Assembly (NCBI RefSeq): GCF_021556395.1
Contig: NZ_JAKGCS010000025.1
Span: forward strand, 185,799-249,798
Direction: 5' to 3'
Origin: Acuticoccus kalidii
GTDB taxonomy: Bacteria; Pseudomonadota; Alphaproteobacteria; Rhizobiales; Amorphaceae
DNA length: 64,000 nucleotides
Part shown: one piece after another, positions 35,378 through 44,877 of the stretch
Position numbering within the stretch: position 1 is the stretch's first letter
Layout: each line of letters begins with the position of its first letter
Program-made: the position numbers and the translations under genes
The notes under the pieces: generated by a model
Told to the model about the DNA's origin: nothing
Databases searched by the model: none
What the model saw: the letters and a program-made list of their open reading frames with translations, nothing else

Positions 35378-36820
35378 TCAGAAGCTGCCGAAGAGGCTCG
35401 CGAGTACGATCACGACGATGAGGGCAAGGAGCGCGCCCACGACGGCAGCCATCACGACGTCGAGATAGCTCTCTTTGTGGGTGCAGCCGCAGACGGCGAG
35501 CATCGTCACCACCGCGCCATTATGGGGCAGGCTGTCGAGCGTGCCGGAGGAGATGACGGCGACGCGGTGCAGCACCGACGGGTCGAACCCCGTCGTTGCG
35601 GCGATGTCCATGAAGGTCGGCCCGAGGGCTTCGAGCGCGATTGTCATGCCGCCCGAGGCCGAGCCGGTGAGGGCGGCGAGGATGTTGGTCGCCACCGCGA
35701 GGGAGACGAGCGGTCCGCCTTCGATGCCGAGAACCCACGCTTTCACCAGCTCGAAGGCCGGCAGCGCCGCCACCACCGCGCCGAAGCCGACGAGGCTCGC
35801 GACGCTCATGATCGGCAGCACCGAGGCGTTCGCGCCCGCGTCGATCGTGTCGCGGATCTTCGGCAGGCGGGCGAAGGCGGTCGCGACGAGAACGATAATG
35901 CCCGACAACAACGCCACCGCGACCGCCCAGACGCCGCCGACCGCTCCGAGGCTCGTTCCCCCCCAACCCGGTTCGGCGAGGAAGGCGAAGTCGAGCCGCG
36001 GCAGAATGAGCTGCGCCATCAAGAGGTTGGTGACGACGACGACGACGAGAGGCAGCACCGCGAGGCCGAAGGGCGGCACGGAGGCGGCCTTCGGCGAAGC
36101 GTCGATCTCCTTGGGGTCGAACTCGCGGGCGGTGGTGGCGAGCTCGCGCACCGTCACGTCGTCGGACACCGGCGCGGTGCTCTCGCCATAGCCTTCCCCG
36201 GCCGCGGCGGCGCGGCGGCTGCGGTGGGTGAGCCACCACATGCCGAAGCCGAACATGACCACCGAAGCGATGATGCCGAGCCCCGGCGCGGCGAACGCGG
36301 TCGTGCCGAAAAAGGGCATCGGGATCGCGTTCTGGATCGCTGGGGTGCCGGGAAGGGCGGACATTGTGAACGTCGACGTGCCGAGGGCGATCGCAGCCGG
36401 CAGGAGGCGCTTCGGCACGGCGCCGGCGCGGAAGAGGGCCTGGCCCATCGGGGCGATGACGAAGAAGGCGACGAACAGGCTGACCCCGCCATAGGTCACG
36501 AGCGCACCGGCGAGCACCACCGCGAGGATCGCCCGTTTCGGCCCGAGCGTCTTCGTCATGAACGCGGCGATCGCGTTCACCGAGCCCGAATCGTCCATCA
36601 GCTTGCCGAACAGCGCGCCGAGCAGGAAGAGCGGAAAGAACTGCGCAACGAAGCCCGCCGCGGCCCCCATGAAGGTCTGCGTCCAATGGGCGAGCAGCGG
36701 CTCGCCGGAGAAGGCGGCGGCGACCAGCGCGGCGAATGGCGCGAGGAGGAGGATCGTCCACCCGCGAAAGGCGAGCGCCATCAAGACCGCGAGGGCGACG
36801 AGAATGCCGAAAAGCCCCAT
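35378..36820 (-). CDS. GntP-family gluconate/hydroxyacid permease
   Basis: 480 aa, highly hydrophobic with about 12-14 membrane segments. GntP-family pieces include FFPLFLLGALFGKLMDDSGS and TSTFTMSALPGTPAIQNAIP. A polar loop of about 60 residues (near 200-260) splits the two halves. Members are proton symporters for gluconate, 3-hydroxybutyrate and similar acids. It is transcribed alone on the minus strand; its upstream region carries an array of three palindromes (36863-36952). Confidence 0.9.
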   Translation of the reverse strand: MGLFGILVALAVLMALAFRGWTILLLAPFAALVAAAFSGEPLLAHWTQTFMGAAAGFVAQFFPLFLLGALFGKLMDDSGSVNAIAAFMTKTLGPKRAILAVVLAGALVTYGGVSLFVAFFVIAPMGQALFRAGAVPKRLLPAAIALGTSTFTMSALPGTPAIQNAIPMPFFGTTAFAAPGLGIIASVVMFGFGMWWLTHRSRRAAAAGEGYGESTAPVSDDVTVRELATTAREFDPKEIDASPKAASVPPFGLAVLPLVVVVVTNLLMAQLILPRLDFAFLAEPGWGGTSLGAVGGVWAVAVALLSGIIVLVATAFARLPKIRDTIDAGANASVLPIMSVASLVGFGAVVAALPAFELVKAWVLGIEGGPLVSLAVATNILAALTGSASGGMTIALEALGPTFMDIAATTGFDPSVLHRVAVISSGTLDSLPHNGAVVTMLAVCGCTHKESYLDVVMAAVVGALLALIVVIVLASLFGSF

Positions 36821-36862
36821 CGGCTAGACCTTTCCCATGCGCAAAGCGGGCGCTCCCGCCTC

Positions 36863-36952
36863 GTCCGTCGTCGCGACGGACCCTGTTCCATCGTCCGTCA
36901 TGATGACGGACCATTTTCTGTTGGCCGTCATGATGACGGACCGTGTCCCATA
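36863..36952. repeat. Three 30-bp units, each with a 19-bp palindrome
   Basis: GTCCGTCATGATGACGGAC (36893-36911) is a perfect 9-1-9 inverted repeat. Close copies lie exactly 30 bp to each side (36863-36881 and 36923-36941), each with one arm mismatch or so. The 11-bp linkers differ strongly while the palindromes are kept. The third copy contains the stop codon of the RND pump gene (36928-36930), and the array spans 43-132 bp upstream of the permease ATG. Spacing of three helical turns suggests cooperative operator sites. Confidence 0.75.
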
Positions 36953-39900
36953 GCTCCACCGTCGGTCTGGTCCCCCGCCGGGGTGGCGGGGGCGAGCGAC
37001 TCGCTGTGGTTGCCTTCAAGCGGCGTGCCACGCCGGCCACCGGCGAGGATCACATAAAGCGCCGGCAACACGATCAATGTCAGGATCGTCGCGACGAGGA
37101 GCCCGCCCATGATCGCGAACGCCATCGGCCCCCAGAAGAGGGTCGGCGCGATCGGCAGGAGGCCGAGCACCGTCGAGAGCGCCGTCAGCATCAAAGGCCG
37201 CAGACGCGCCATCGCCGCCACCGCGGCCGCCTCGCGCGCCGTGAGCCCGTTCCGCTCCTCGTCGACAATCTGCGTGATCAGGATCACCGCATTCTTCGCG
37301 ATCATCCCGATCAGCGCCAGGATACCGAGAATCGCGACGAAGCCGAGCGGCCGACCGAACGCGAGCAGCGCGGCGACGACGCCGATGAGCCCGAGCGGCA
37401 GGAGGAGGACGACGATCGCGACGCGGCGGAAGCTTTGGAGCTGCACCATCAGGAGCGTGACCATGACGATGACCATCAGCGGCACCACCGCGAACACTGC
37501 CGCCGCGCTTTCCGCGCTCGTCTCAGCCGTGCCGCCGAGCTCCACCCGATAGCCCGCGGGAAGGTCGGCGCCGAACGCGGCGACGGCCGCGTCGATATCG
37601 GTGACGACGGTCTCCGGCGACGTGCCGGGGGCGACGTCGGCGAGAACCGTGAGCGTCGGCATCCGGTCGCGCCGCCAGACGATCGGCTGCTCCTGTGAGG
37701 GCTCGAAGGTCGCGAACTGGCTGAGCGCCACCGTGCGCCCGCCCGGCACCGGCACTTGCAGCGTGTTCAAGGTGTCGAGCGTCACCCGGTTTCCTGCGCT
37801 CGCCCGCCCGACGACATCGACGAGATAGATCCCATCGCGAAGCTGGGTGATCGGCATCCCCGAGACGGCGGCGTTGAGGACGTTGGACAGCGCCGCGCTC
37901 GTCAGCCCGAGCCGCCGGGCCTGATCCTGGTCGATCACGATCCGCACCTCGCGTGAGGGCTCGATCCAGTCGAAGTGGACCCGCGTCGCGCCAGGGTGGG
38001 ACGCGATCACGCCGGCGAGCGTCTGCGCCTCGGTCCGCAGGATCTCGATATCGGGGCCGGTGAGGCGATATTGGAGCGGCCAGCCGATCGGCGGCCCCAT
38101 TTCGAGCGGGCTGACGCGGCTGATCGCTTCGGGAAATGCCGTCTCCAGAAAGTCGGCGAGCCGGTCCTCCAGCGCGAGGCGGGAGGCGACGTCGTTCGCC
38201 ATCACCACGATCTGCGAATGATGGTCGCTCGGCGGCTGGATCGCGAGCGGGAGATAGAAGCGGATCGCGTTCCGGCCGACATAGGACGAGTAGAAATCGA
38301 CCTCCGTCTGCTGGGAGAGCCACGCCTCGATCGTCTCCACCGCCGCCTCGCTCGCGAAGATCGAGCTCGATCGGGGAAGCTGGAAGTCGACGATCAGCTC
38401 GTTGCGATCCGACGGCGGAAAGAATTGCCGGTCGACCCTGTCGAGCGCGAGGAGGGCGAGGGCGAAGAGACCGATTGCGATCGCGATCGTGAGCCAGCGC
38501 GCGGCGATCGCAAGGTCGAGCACGCGGCGATAGGCGCGCAGGATCGCGCCCGGCCGGGTCGTCTCGCTCCCGCGGGGCGGGGCCTTCAGGAGCACCGACC
38601 CGATGATCGGCGTGAAGAGGACCGCGACGAACCACGACGCGATGAGCGCGATCGCGACGACCTGGAAGAGGGAGATCGTGTATTCGCCGGCAATGCTCTC
38701 GGCAAAGCCGATCGGGATGAAGCCGGCGATGGTGATGAGCGTTCCCGTCAGCATCGGCGCGGCGAGCATCCGGTAGGAGTAGGTGGCCGCCTCGTCGATC
38801 CGGTCGCCCGCCGCGAAGCGGCGCAGCATGGAATCGACCGTCGTCATCGCATCGTCGACAAGGAGGGCGAGCGCGATGATGAGCGCCCCGAGCGAGACCC
38901 GGTGCAGGTCGATCCCCAGCGTCTGCATCACGAGGAACACGGTGGCGAGCGTCACCGGGATCGCGATCGCGACGACCGCGCCAGGCCGCAAGCCGAGCGT
39001 CAGGAAGCTGACGACGAGAATGATCGCGATCGCCTGCCACAGCGAGGCGGTGAAATCGCCGATCGCGCGGGTCACGATCTCGGGTTGGTCGGAGACGAGG
39101 ATCGTCTCGATCCCGATCGGAAGGTTCGCGACGATCCCGCGCATCGCCGCCTCGACATTGCGGCCGAGCTCCAGAACGTCGCCGCCTTCGCGCATCGAGA
39201 TCGCGAGCCCAATCGCGCGCTCGCCGTTGACGCGGAAGAGGGGGCTCGGCGGGTCGACGAAGCCGCGCCGAATATCGGCGATATCGCCGAGGCGGATCAT
39301 CCGCCCGCCGGCATTCAGCGAGACGTTGGCGACGTCGGCTTCGGTGTCGAACGCGCCGGTGACGCGCAAAGAGAGATTTTCGAGCCCGGTGTTGATGGTG
39401 CCCGCCGGCCGCACGACGTTCTGGGCGGCAACGGCGCTGAAGACCTGGCCATAATCGAGGCCGAGCGTCGCGATCCGCTGCGGGTCGAGGTCGACATAGA
39501 TCCGCTCGTCCTGGGCGCCGATGAACTCGATCTTGGCGATCCCCGGAACGTCGGCGAGGAGGGCGGAGCGCACCCCGTCGACCGCATCACGCAGCTCGCG
39601 GAAGGTGAAGCCGTCTGCGGTGAAGCCGTAGACGATGCCGAAGACGTCGCCGAAATCGTCGTTGAAGAACGGGCCGAGGACGCCTTGCGGGAGTGTGTGG
39701 CGGATGTCGCCGACTCGCTTTCGCACCTCGTACCAGGAATCGGCGACCTCTTCGGGCGGCCATGCGCCCTCAAGATCGACATAGATGGTGACGATGCCGG
39801 GCCGGGTGATCGAGCGCAGCGCATCGAGACCCGGCACCTCCTGAAGCGTGCGCTCGAGCCGCTCGGTCAATTGATCGGACGTCTCGTCGAGCGTCGCGCC

Positions 39901-40065
39901 CGGCCACACGGCGGTCACGAGCATCGTCTTGATGGTGAAGGTCGGATCCTCGTCCCGCCCGAGGCCGACAAAGGCGGCGGCTCCGGCGATCACCGCAATG
40001 AGCATGAGGTAAATCGTGAGCGACCGGCTGCGGATCGCCCAAGCGGAGAGGTTGGGGCCGATCAT
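36928..40065 (-). CDS. RND efflux pump inner-membrane subunit
   Basis: 1045 aa, the usual length of AcrB-type pumps, with 12 membrane segments in two halves separated by large periplasmic domains. The TM4 proton-relay Asp pair is visible in IALALLVDDAMTTVDSML, and the second half has ALIGMIAKNAVILITQIVDE. It exports toxic compounds by proton antiport together with the adaptor encoded just upstream; no outer-membrane channel gene is present here. The start overlaps the adaptor stop by 4 nt (ATGA). The C-terminus ends within the palindrome array. Confidence 0.95.
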   Translation of the reverse strand: MIGPNLSAWAIRSRSLTIYLMLIAVIAGAAAFVGLGRDEDPTFTIKTMLVTAVWPGATLDETSDQLTERLERTLQEVPGLDALRSITRPGIVTIYVDLEGAWPPEEVADSWYEVRKRVGDIRHTLPQGVLGPFFNDDFGDVFGIVYGFTADGFTFRELRDAVDGVRSALLADVPGIAKIEFIGAQDERIYVDLDPQRIATLGLDYGQVFSAVAAQNVVRPAGTINTGLENLSLRVTGAFDTEADVANVSLNAGGRMIRLGDIADIRRGFVDPPSPLFRVNGERAIGLAISMREGGDVLELGRNVEAAMRGIVANLPIGIETILVSDQPEIVTRAIGDFTASLWQAIAIILVVSFLTLGLRPGAVVAIAIPVTLATVFLVMQTLGIDLHRVSLGALIIALALLVDDAMTTVDSMLRRFAAGDRIDEAATYSYRMLAAPMLTGTLITIAGFIPIGFAESIAGEYTISLFQVVAIALIASWFVAVLFTPIIGSVLLKAPPRGSETTRPGAILRAYRRVLDLAIAARWLTIAIAIGLFALALLALDRVDRQFFPPSDRNELIVDFQLPRSSSIFASEAAVETIEAWLSQQTEVDFYSSYVGRNAIRFYLPLAIQPPSDHHSQIVVMANDVASRLALEDRLADFLETAFPEAISRVSPLEMGPPIGWPLQYRLTGPDIEILRTEAQTLAGVIASHPGATRVHFDWIEPSREVRIVIDQDQARRLGLTSAALSNVLNAAVSGMPITQLRDGIYLVDVVGRASAGNRVTLDTLNTLQVPVPGGRTVALSQFATFEPSQEQPIVWRRDRMPTLTVLADVAPGTSPETVVTDIDAAVAAFGADLPAGYRVELGGTAETSAESAAAVFAVVPLMVIVMVTLLMVQLQSFRRVAIVVLLLPLGLIGVVAALLAFGRPLGFVAILGILALIGMIAKNAVILITQIVDEERNGLTAREAAAVAAMARLRPLMLTALSTVLGLLPIAPTLFWGPMAFAIMGGLLVATILTLIVLPALYVILAGGRRGTPLEGNHSESLAPATPAGDQTDGGAMGHGPSS

Positions 40066-41147
40066 GACCGGGCGTCGGGCAGGCGGACGGCTTGGCCGGG
40101 CCGCAGCGCCTGAACGCCTGCGGTGACGACCAGCTCGCCGGATTGGAGGCCGGTGGCGACGATAACAGTGCTCGGCCGATGCTCCGCCACTTCGACCGGC
40201 CGCAGCGCGACGGTCGATGTGGCGGGGTCGACGACCCAGACCGCCGGCGCGCCGTCGAGGCTCGTGAGGGCGGTCGCCGGGATGATCACGCCCGCCGCGC
40301 CGCCGAGCCGCACCTGCCCCGTGACGGTCGAGCCGAGCCGCATCTCGGGCGGTGGATTGTCGAGGCCGACACGCACCCGAAACGTGCCCGTCGTGGCGTC
40401 CGCCTGCGGTGAGACCTCGCGGATCCGGCCGCTCGCCGTGACGGCGGGATCCATCGTGAGGGCGATGCCGATTTCGGTATAAGGGGGCACCGTTCCCATG
40501 AGGTTCGCCGGCGCGTCGAAGACCGCGTCGCGCCCATCATCGCGGGCGACGCGCACGATCATCTGGCCGGGCTGGACGATCTCGCCGATCTCCGCGCCGC
40601 GGGCGATGACGGTTCCGGGCGCGTCGGCGCGCAGCTCGGTGTCGTCGAGGCGGGTCTGGGCGAGGTCGGACCGGGCCTGCGCGTCGTCGACGGCGGATTG
40701 GGCCGAGCGCAGCACCTGGGAGGCGTTGTCGAGCCGTGCGCGCGCGACGACATTGCGCTCGTAAAGATGCGACTGCCGATCGAAATCGAGTTGCGCCTCG
40801 ACGAGGCGGGCTTCGGCGGCCGCAAGGTTCGCATTGGCCGACAACAGCGCGTTCTGTTCGTTGATCGGATCGAGCCGCGCGACGGTCGTGCCCGCTTCGA
40901 GCATATCGCCGACATTCACCGGCCGTTCCGTCATCCGCCCGCCAACACGAAAGGCGAGATCGACTTCGCGTTTGGCCTCCACGGTGCCGGTGAGGCTGAC
41001 GGTGCGCCCCTCTTCCTCGGGCTCGACCGTCACGACGCGGACGAGGCGAGGGGCCTCCGGGGCCTCTTCCTCTTCCGGGGTGCAGCCCGAGGCGAGCAGG
41101 ACCGCCGCCGCCAAACCCGCGAAAGTGAGGAATTGCCGAACGGTCAT
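40062..41147 (-). CDS. RND efflux periplasmic adaptor lipoprotein
   Basis: 361 aa from the ATG at 41147. The N-terminus MTVRQFLTFAGLAAAVLLAS then GC is a lipoprotein signal, so the mature adaptor is lipid-anchored. It has the membrane-fusion order: beta-barrel start, half-lipoyl segment, a coiled-coil hairpin (about 90-165, rich in Ala, Glu, Arg), the second half-lipoyl, and the barrel with FDAPANLMGTVPPYTEIGIA. It links the RND pump to an outer-membrane channel. It is the first gene of the two-gene operon. Confidence 0.92.
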   Translation of the reverse strand: MTVRQFLTFAGLAAAVLLASGCTPEEEEAPEAPRLVRVVTVEPEEEGRTVSLTGTVEAKREVDLAFRVGGRMTERPVNVGDMLEAGTTVARLDPINEQNALLSANANLAAAEARLVEAQLDFDRQSHLYERNVVARARLDNASQVLRSAQSAVDDAQARSDLAQTRLDDTELRADAPGTVIARGAEIGEIVQPGQMIVRVARDDGRDAVFDAPANLMGTVPPYTEIGIALTMDPAVTASGRIREVSPQADATTGTFRVRVGLDNPPPEMRLGSTVTGQVRLGGAAGVIIPATALTSLDGAPAVWVVDPATSTVALRPVEVAEHRPSTVIVATGLQSGELVVTAGVQALRPGQAVRLPDARS

Positions 41148-41192
41148 ATCTGCCACCGGGTGCCAGTTAACTATCATTTTAATGACTGCTAA

Positions 41193-41211
41193 TTGGCAAA
41201 TTATTCGCCAA
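41193..41211. promoter_or_regulatory. 19-bp palindrome upstream of the RND operon
   Basis: TTGGCAAATTATTCGCCAA is a near-perfect palindrome (TTGGC/GCCAA arms with AAT/ATT inside, one mismatched pair). It lies in an AT-rich pocket 46-64 bp upstream of the adaptor's ATG. AT flanks extend it to 41189-41216. It looks like a TetR- or MarR-type operator for the pump, or for the divergent MFS gene at 41438, but no such regulator gene is adjacent. Confidence 0.6.
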
Positions 41212-41437
41212 ATTAGAAATCTATTATATCACACTCCATCTCGGTCGCGCACGCGATCGGCGGTGCTGCACCGCGAAAACGCGGCTGCGATGACAGGCGA
41301 TGCATAGAGGAATCGCGGGCAATTGGTCGTTATGCGAATTGTGCATGACGGCATCGTCCTGCTCGCATTGCACTAATAGCTGACCTGTGTCGCTCTGATG
41401 GCGATGTCGGGCGATCTTGCCGGGGAACGTCGGGGCG

Positions 41438-42619
41438 ATGGCGGCGAGCAGAGGCTATGCGAGGCTCTTCCAGTCGAAGCTCCTCACCCTCGTCGCAACG
41501 GGGGTGACGACGGTCGCCTTCTCGATCCTCGCCTTCGACATTGCGGGGCGGGACGCGAGCGCGCTTCTCGGAACGGCCCTCGCCATCAAAGCCCTTGCCT
41601 CCATCGTGGCGCCGCCACTCGTCGCGGCGGTGGTCGAGCGCTTTTCGCGCGGTCGCCTGCTGGTGCTGATCGACGTCCTGCGGGGGCTTGCCGTCCTTGG
41701 ACTCGCCTTCGTGGCGAGCGAATGGCTTCTTGTCGTGCTCGTCGCGGTATTCCTCGCCGCCTCGGCCGCCTTCAAGTTGACCTATCACGAATATGTCGCC
41801 TATCTCCTGCCGGCGGAGGGGGACTATGCGCGGGCGCTCTCGAAGAGCCAGATCGTCGACGAGCTCGAAAGTGCGGCCAGTCCGCTCCTCGCCGCCGGGC
41901 TCCTCCTGCTCCTTCCCCTCGGCGGCGTCCTCGTTCTGACGATGGCGGCTTTCGCGATCTCGGCAGCTCGGATCTCGTCGGCCGGGCTTCCCGATCTGTC
42001 GCACGCGAAGACCGCATCGCCGGTGTCGCGGAGCCTTGCGGGGATCCGCCTCCTCGTCACCGAGCCGCGCTTTCGCGCGCTGCCTTATCTCGCTTTCGTC
42101 ATGGCCGCCGGCACGGCGATGGTGATGACGACGACGCCGGTGATCGTTCAGGGCGTCCTCGGCCTCGGCGCGCGGGCGACGGCGGTCGCGTTCGCCGGGT
42201 TCGGCAGCGGCGCCGTCGTCGGCGCGCTCCTTTGGGTGTGGCTCGCGCGCCGGCACGGCGAACGAGCGCTGATGATGACGGGCGCCGCGCTCGTCGCGCT
42301 CGGGCTCTTCGGCGGGATCGTCGCCGCCAGCTATCCGGCCTTCATCGTCCTCTGGATCATGATCGGCGCGGGCGTGATGCTGATCCACACCCCGGCGGCG
42401 TTCGCGATCGGCCGCAATGTCGGCGCGGCCAGCCTCCAGGTCGCCTTCGGCGCGGGGCTCGCCCTCCAGAATGCGGCGCTTCTCGTCGTCTATCTGCTGG
42501 CCGGTTGGCTCACCGCCGCGACCAGCCTCGACACGACCTTTCTCGTTCTCGGCCTCGTCGCCGGGGCGGCATCGCTGCTCGCCTTCCGGGTAAGGCCGAC
42601 GGCGCCGGCCATCGGATGA
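41438..42619 (+). CDS. MFS transporter (probable exporter)
   Basis: 393 aa with about 11-12 hydrophobic segments. The N-half has GRDASALLGTALAIKALASI and a basic loop VVERFSRGRLLVLIDVLRGL at the TM2-TM3 position, as in EntS-like exporters. I chose the ATG at 41438 (GGGGAA upstream); a TTG at 41417 is possible. It is transcribed away from the RND pump operon. Export of a siderophore, drug or metabolite is possible; substrate unknown. Confidence 0.85.
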   Translation: MAASRGYARLFQSKLLTLVATGVTTVAFSILAFDIAGRDASALLGTALAIKALASIVAPPLVAAVVERFSRGRLLVLIDVLRGLAVLGLAFVASEWLLVVLVAVFLAASAAFKLTYHEYVAYLLPAEGDYARALSKSQIVDELESAASPLLAAGLLLLLPLGGVLVLTMAAFAISAARISSAGLPDLSHAKTASPVSRSLAGIRLLVTEPRFRALPYLAFVMAAGTAMVMTTTPVIVQGVLGLGARATAVAFAGFGSGAVVGALLWVWLARRHGERALMMTGAALVALGLFGGIVAASYPAFIVLWIMIGAGVMLIHTPAAFAIGRNVGAASLQVAFGAGLALQNAALLVVYLLAGWLTAATSLDTTFLVLGLVAGAASLLAFRVRPTAPAIG

Positions 42620-42746
42620 ACGAAGCGCGTCCGCCGCGCGAAACGGCGCACCGGCGGCCCGTTCAGAAATCGTGCACCCGTTTCCGGTTAGGCCACGTCT
42701 CGATCGCCGGCCGGCCGATCCTTACCTAAGATGGCGACAAGGGCGC

Positions 42747-43766
42747 ATGATGGCGTCTGTCGCCATGCCAAGGGAGCCACTTCTGAGCGAGATCGTGAAC
42801 CATCGCCCGCGGCTATCGGAGCTCGTCTATGTCACGCTGCGCGAGCAGATCGAGGACGGGACGTTGCCGGCCGGCCTCATTCTCGAAGCGGCCCCGCTCG
42901 CGCGCTTTTTCGACCTGTCGCGCACGCCCGTGACGGAGGCGTTGCAGGGCCTTCTCGAGGCCGAACTCGTCCGGCCGACGGAGGGGCGGGGCGTCGCTGT
43001 CGGACGGGCGGGCGTTCCGTTTCGCGAGGATCTCGCGGCCGCGGGCCTGCGCCTTCCGGCGCGCACGCGCCGCTCCGTGAGCCAGCGCAATTGGCGATCC
43101 CGGACCTATTCGCAGACCGAGCAGGAGATTGCGGCCTGTCTTCCCTTCGGCCGCTTCGCGATCAACGTGTCCCAGTTCGCCGCGCACAAGGGCGTCAGCC
43201 GGACGCTCGCGCATGAGACGCTGGTGCGGCTCGAGCGTCTCGGCCTCATCCGCCAGCAGGGCGCGCGATGGTATGCGGGCCAACTCACCGAGCGCGATAT
43301 CGATGAACATTATGAGATGCGCTGGATCCTGGAGCCGTCCGCGCTCGTCCAGTCGGCCGCGACGCTGCCCGATGCCGTCCTTCGCCAGGCGGTGCGGAAC
43401 GCGGAGGCGGCGCTCGCCGAACCCGGCGCCATCACGGTCGAGATGCTCGACCAGATGGAGGCCGACCTTCACCGCACCATCGTCCTCCATGCGCCGAGCC
43501 GGCAGATGGCGGAGGCGATACGGCGCAGTCAGCTCCCGCTGATGGCGACGAACTTTTCCCTCAAGGACAAGAAAGCTCGCGGCGTCCTCCACAACACCGC
43601 GACGGAGCATTTCGCCGTGCTGCGCCCGCTCGCCGACGGCGACGTCGCGGGGGCGGCGGAGGCCCTCGCGGCGCATTTGAAGTCAGCGCGCGAGATCATC
43701 CAGCACACGCTCAAGGTGCCGCACCCGGACTTCGAGCCGCCCGCTTACATGGTGCGCAAAAGCTGA
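42747..43766 (+). CDS. GntR-family regulator with two winged helices and an FCD-like domain
   Basis: 339 aa. A typical GntR winged helix lies at about 22-85 (ELVYVTLREQIEDGTLPAG, LSRTPVTEALQGL). A second winged-helix segment follows at about 115-180, with SQTEQEIAACLPFGRF, INVSQFAAHKGVSRTLAHET and LVRLERLGLIRQQGARWY. Then comes an all-helical FCD-like domain (about 185-320) with EHYEMRWILEPSALVQSA, the usual ligand and metal region. FadR-subfamily proteins are about 230 aa with one winged helix. It probably controls the hydroxyacid dehydrogenase and TRAP genes next to it. It is convergent with the dehydrogenase gene. Confidence 0.85.
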   Translation: MMASVAMPREPLLSEIVNHRPRLSELVYVTLREQIEDGTLPAGLILEAAPLARFFDLSRTPVTEALQGLLEAELVRPTEGRGVAVGRAGVPFREDLAAAGLRLPARTRRSVSQRNWRSRTYSQTEQEIAACLPFGRFAINVSQFAAHKGVSRTLAHETLVRLERLGLIRQQGARWYAGQLTERDIDEHYEMRWILEPSALVQSAATLPDAVLRQAVRNAEAALAEPGAITVEMLDQMEADLHRTIVLHAPSRQMAEAIRRSQLPLMATNFSLKDKKARGVLHNTATEHFAVLRPLADGDVAGAAEALAAHLKSAREIIQHTLKVPHPDFEPPAYMVRKS

Positions 43767-43769
43767 AGC

Positions 43770-44726
43770 TCAGGCCGCGCGATGGAGGAGGTCTTCGCCG
43801 GCCTCCATCCGCCGCAAATTCTCCTTGAGGATCGCCGCGATCCCGTCGAACGCCACGTCGGAGACGCCCGCGTCATGCGGTGTGACGACGATGCGATCGT
43901 GGGAGAGGAGCGGGGAGTCGAGCGGCAAGGGCTCGGCCGCGACCGTGTCGAGACCGGCGGCGTGGAGGGTGCCCGCATCGAGCGCCGCGACCAAGGCCGC
44001 CTCGTCGACGATCCCGCCGCGGCCGACATTGACGAGGCTCGCCTCCGGCTTCATCCGGGCGAGTGCCCTGGCGTCGAAGAGGTTGCGCGTTCCAGCGTTC
44101 AGCGGCGCGCAGATCACCACGACATCGCTCACCGCAAGCATCTCGTTGAGATCGTCCATCGTGCCGAGCGAGGCGAGACCGAGCGCCGCCGCCTCGCCGT
44201 CGGGATCGCCGGAGCGGCGCACGGCGTGCACCGTCATGTCGAAGGCTTTGAGGCGCTGGGCGATCTCCCGCCCGATATTGCCGAACCCGACGAGGCCGAC
44301 CGTGCGTCCGGCAAGGCCCTGGTTCAGCGGAACCTGCCAATTCCACCGCTGCTCGGCGATGAAGCGCGCCTGCTGGGGCCGCAAGCGTGCGCACATCAGG
44401 ACGAGGAGCACCGCACCCTCGGCGACCGCCGCCGCACCGCCCGACAGGTTCGACGGCGCGTTCGCCACCATGACGCCGAGGTCTTTCGCCGCCGCAAGAT
44501 CCACCGTGTCGAGCCCGACGCCGAACTGGTGGACGAGGCGGATCGACGATCCTTCGAGGAGCGCGCGATCGACCTTCGCCGCCGCCGGAACCACGGCGTC
44601 CGCCGTCTTGCGCTCGGCCTCGCTCGCCTCCGACCACAAGAGGATGTCCCACCCGCCGAGAAGCGTGCGCAGGCGGTCGACGAGGGCCGGGGGCCAGGCG
44701 GCTCCGAGGAGAAGGCGGCGGGTCAT
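43770..44726 (-). CDS. D-2-hydroxyacid dehydrogenase
   Basis: 318 aa. NAD loop VGLVGFGNIGREIAQRL, catalytic Arg in NVGRGGIVDEAAL, Glu in VAAEPLPLD and His in VTPHDAGVS. The N-terminal part has HQFGVGLDTVDLAAAK. It should interconvert a 2-oxo acid and a D-2-hydroxy acid. The ATG at 44726 gives the normal start MTRRLLLGAAWPP. It is transcribed away from a TRAP operon that also encodes an acid dehydratase, whose 2-keto-3-deoxy product would suit this enzyme. Confidence 0.9.
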   Translation of the reverse strand: MTRRLLLGAAWPPALVDRLRTLLGGWDILLWSEASEAERKTADAVVPAAAKVDRALLEGSSIRLVHQFGVGLDTVDLAAAKDLGVMVANAPSNLSGGAAAVAEGAVLLVLMCARLRPQQARFIAEQRWNWQVPLNQGLAGRTVGLVGFGNIGREIAQRLKAFDMTVHAVRRSGDPDGEAAALGLASLGTMDDLNEMLAVSDVVVICAPLNAGTRNLFDARALARMKPEASLVNVGRGGIVDEAALVAALDAGTLHAAGLDTVAAEPLPLDSPLLSHDRIVVTPHDAGVSDVAFDGIAAILKENLRRMEAGEDLLHRAA

Positions 44727-44877
44727 CGTGATCTCGTCCCTAGAAATGCATATTGCGTGTAAAGCGCACTTATCATACGCTCCGAAACCATAAAAGGTCC
44801 GGCGCGGTATCAGCCGCCATCGCCCGCGAAGATCTACTTTGCCGGTGAAGAAGAAAAGGACCGGAAGGAGAGGAAAC

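Noticed and set aside
36863..36952. CRISPR array
   Set aside because: Three palindromic units at 30-bp steps leave only 11-bp variable parts, far too short for spacers, there are just three copies and no cas gene is near.
44727..44877. Operator in the divergent region of the D-2-hydroxyacid dehydrogenase and TRAP receptor genes
   Set aside because: Only weak symmetry (GCGTGT...ATACGC over 26 bp) was seen, not enough to call a site.
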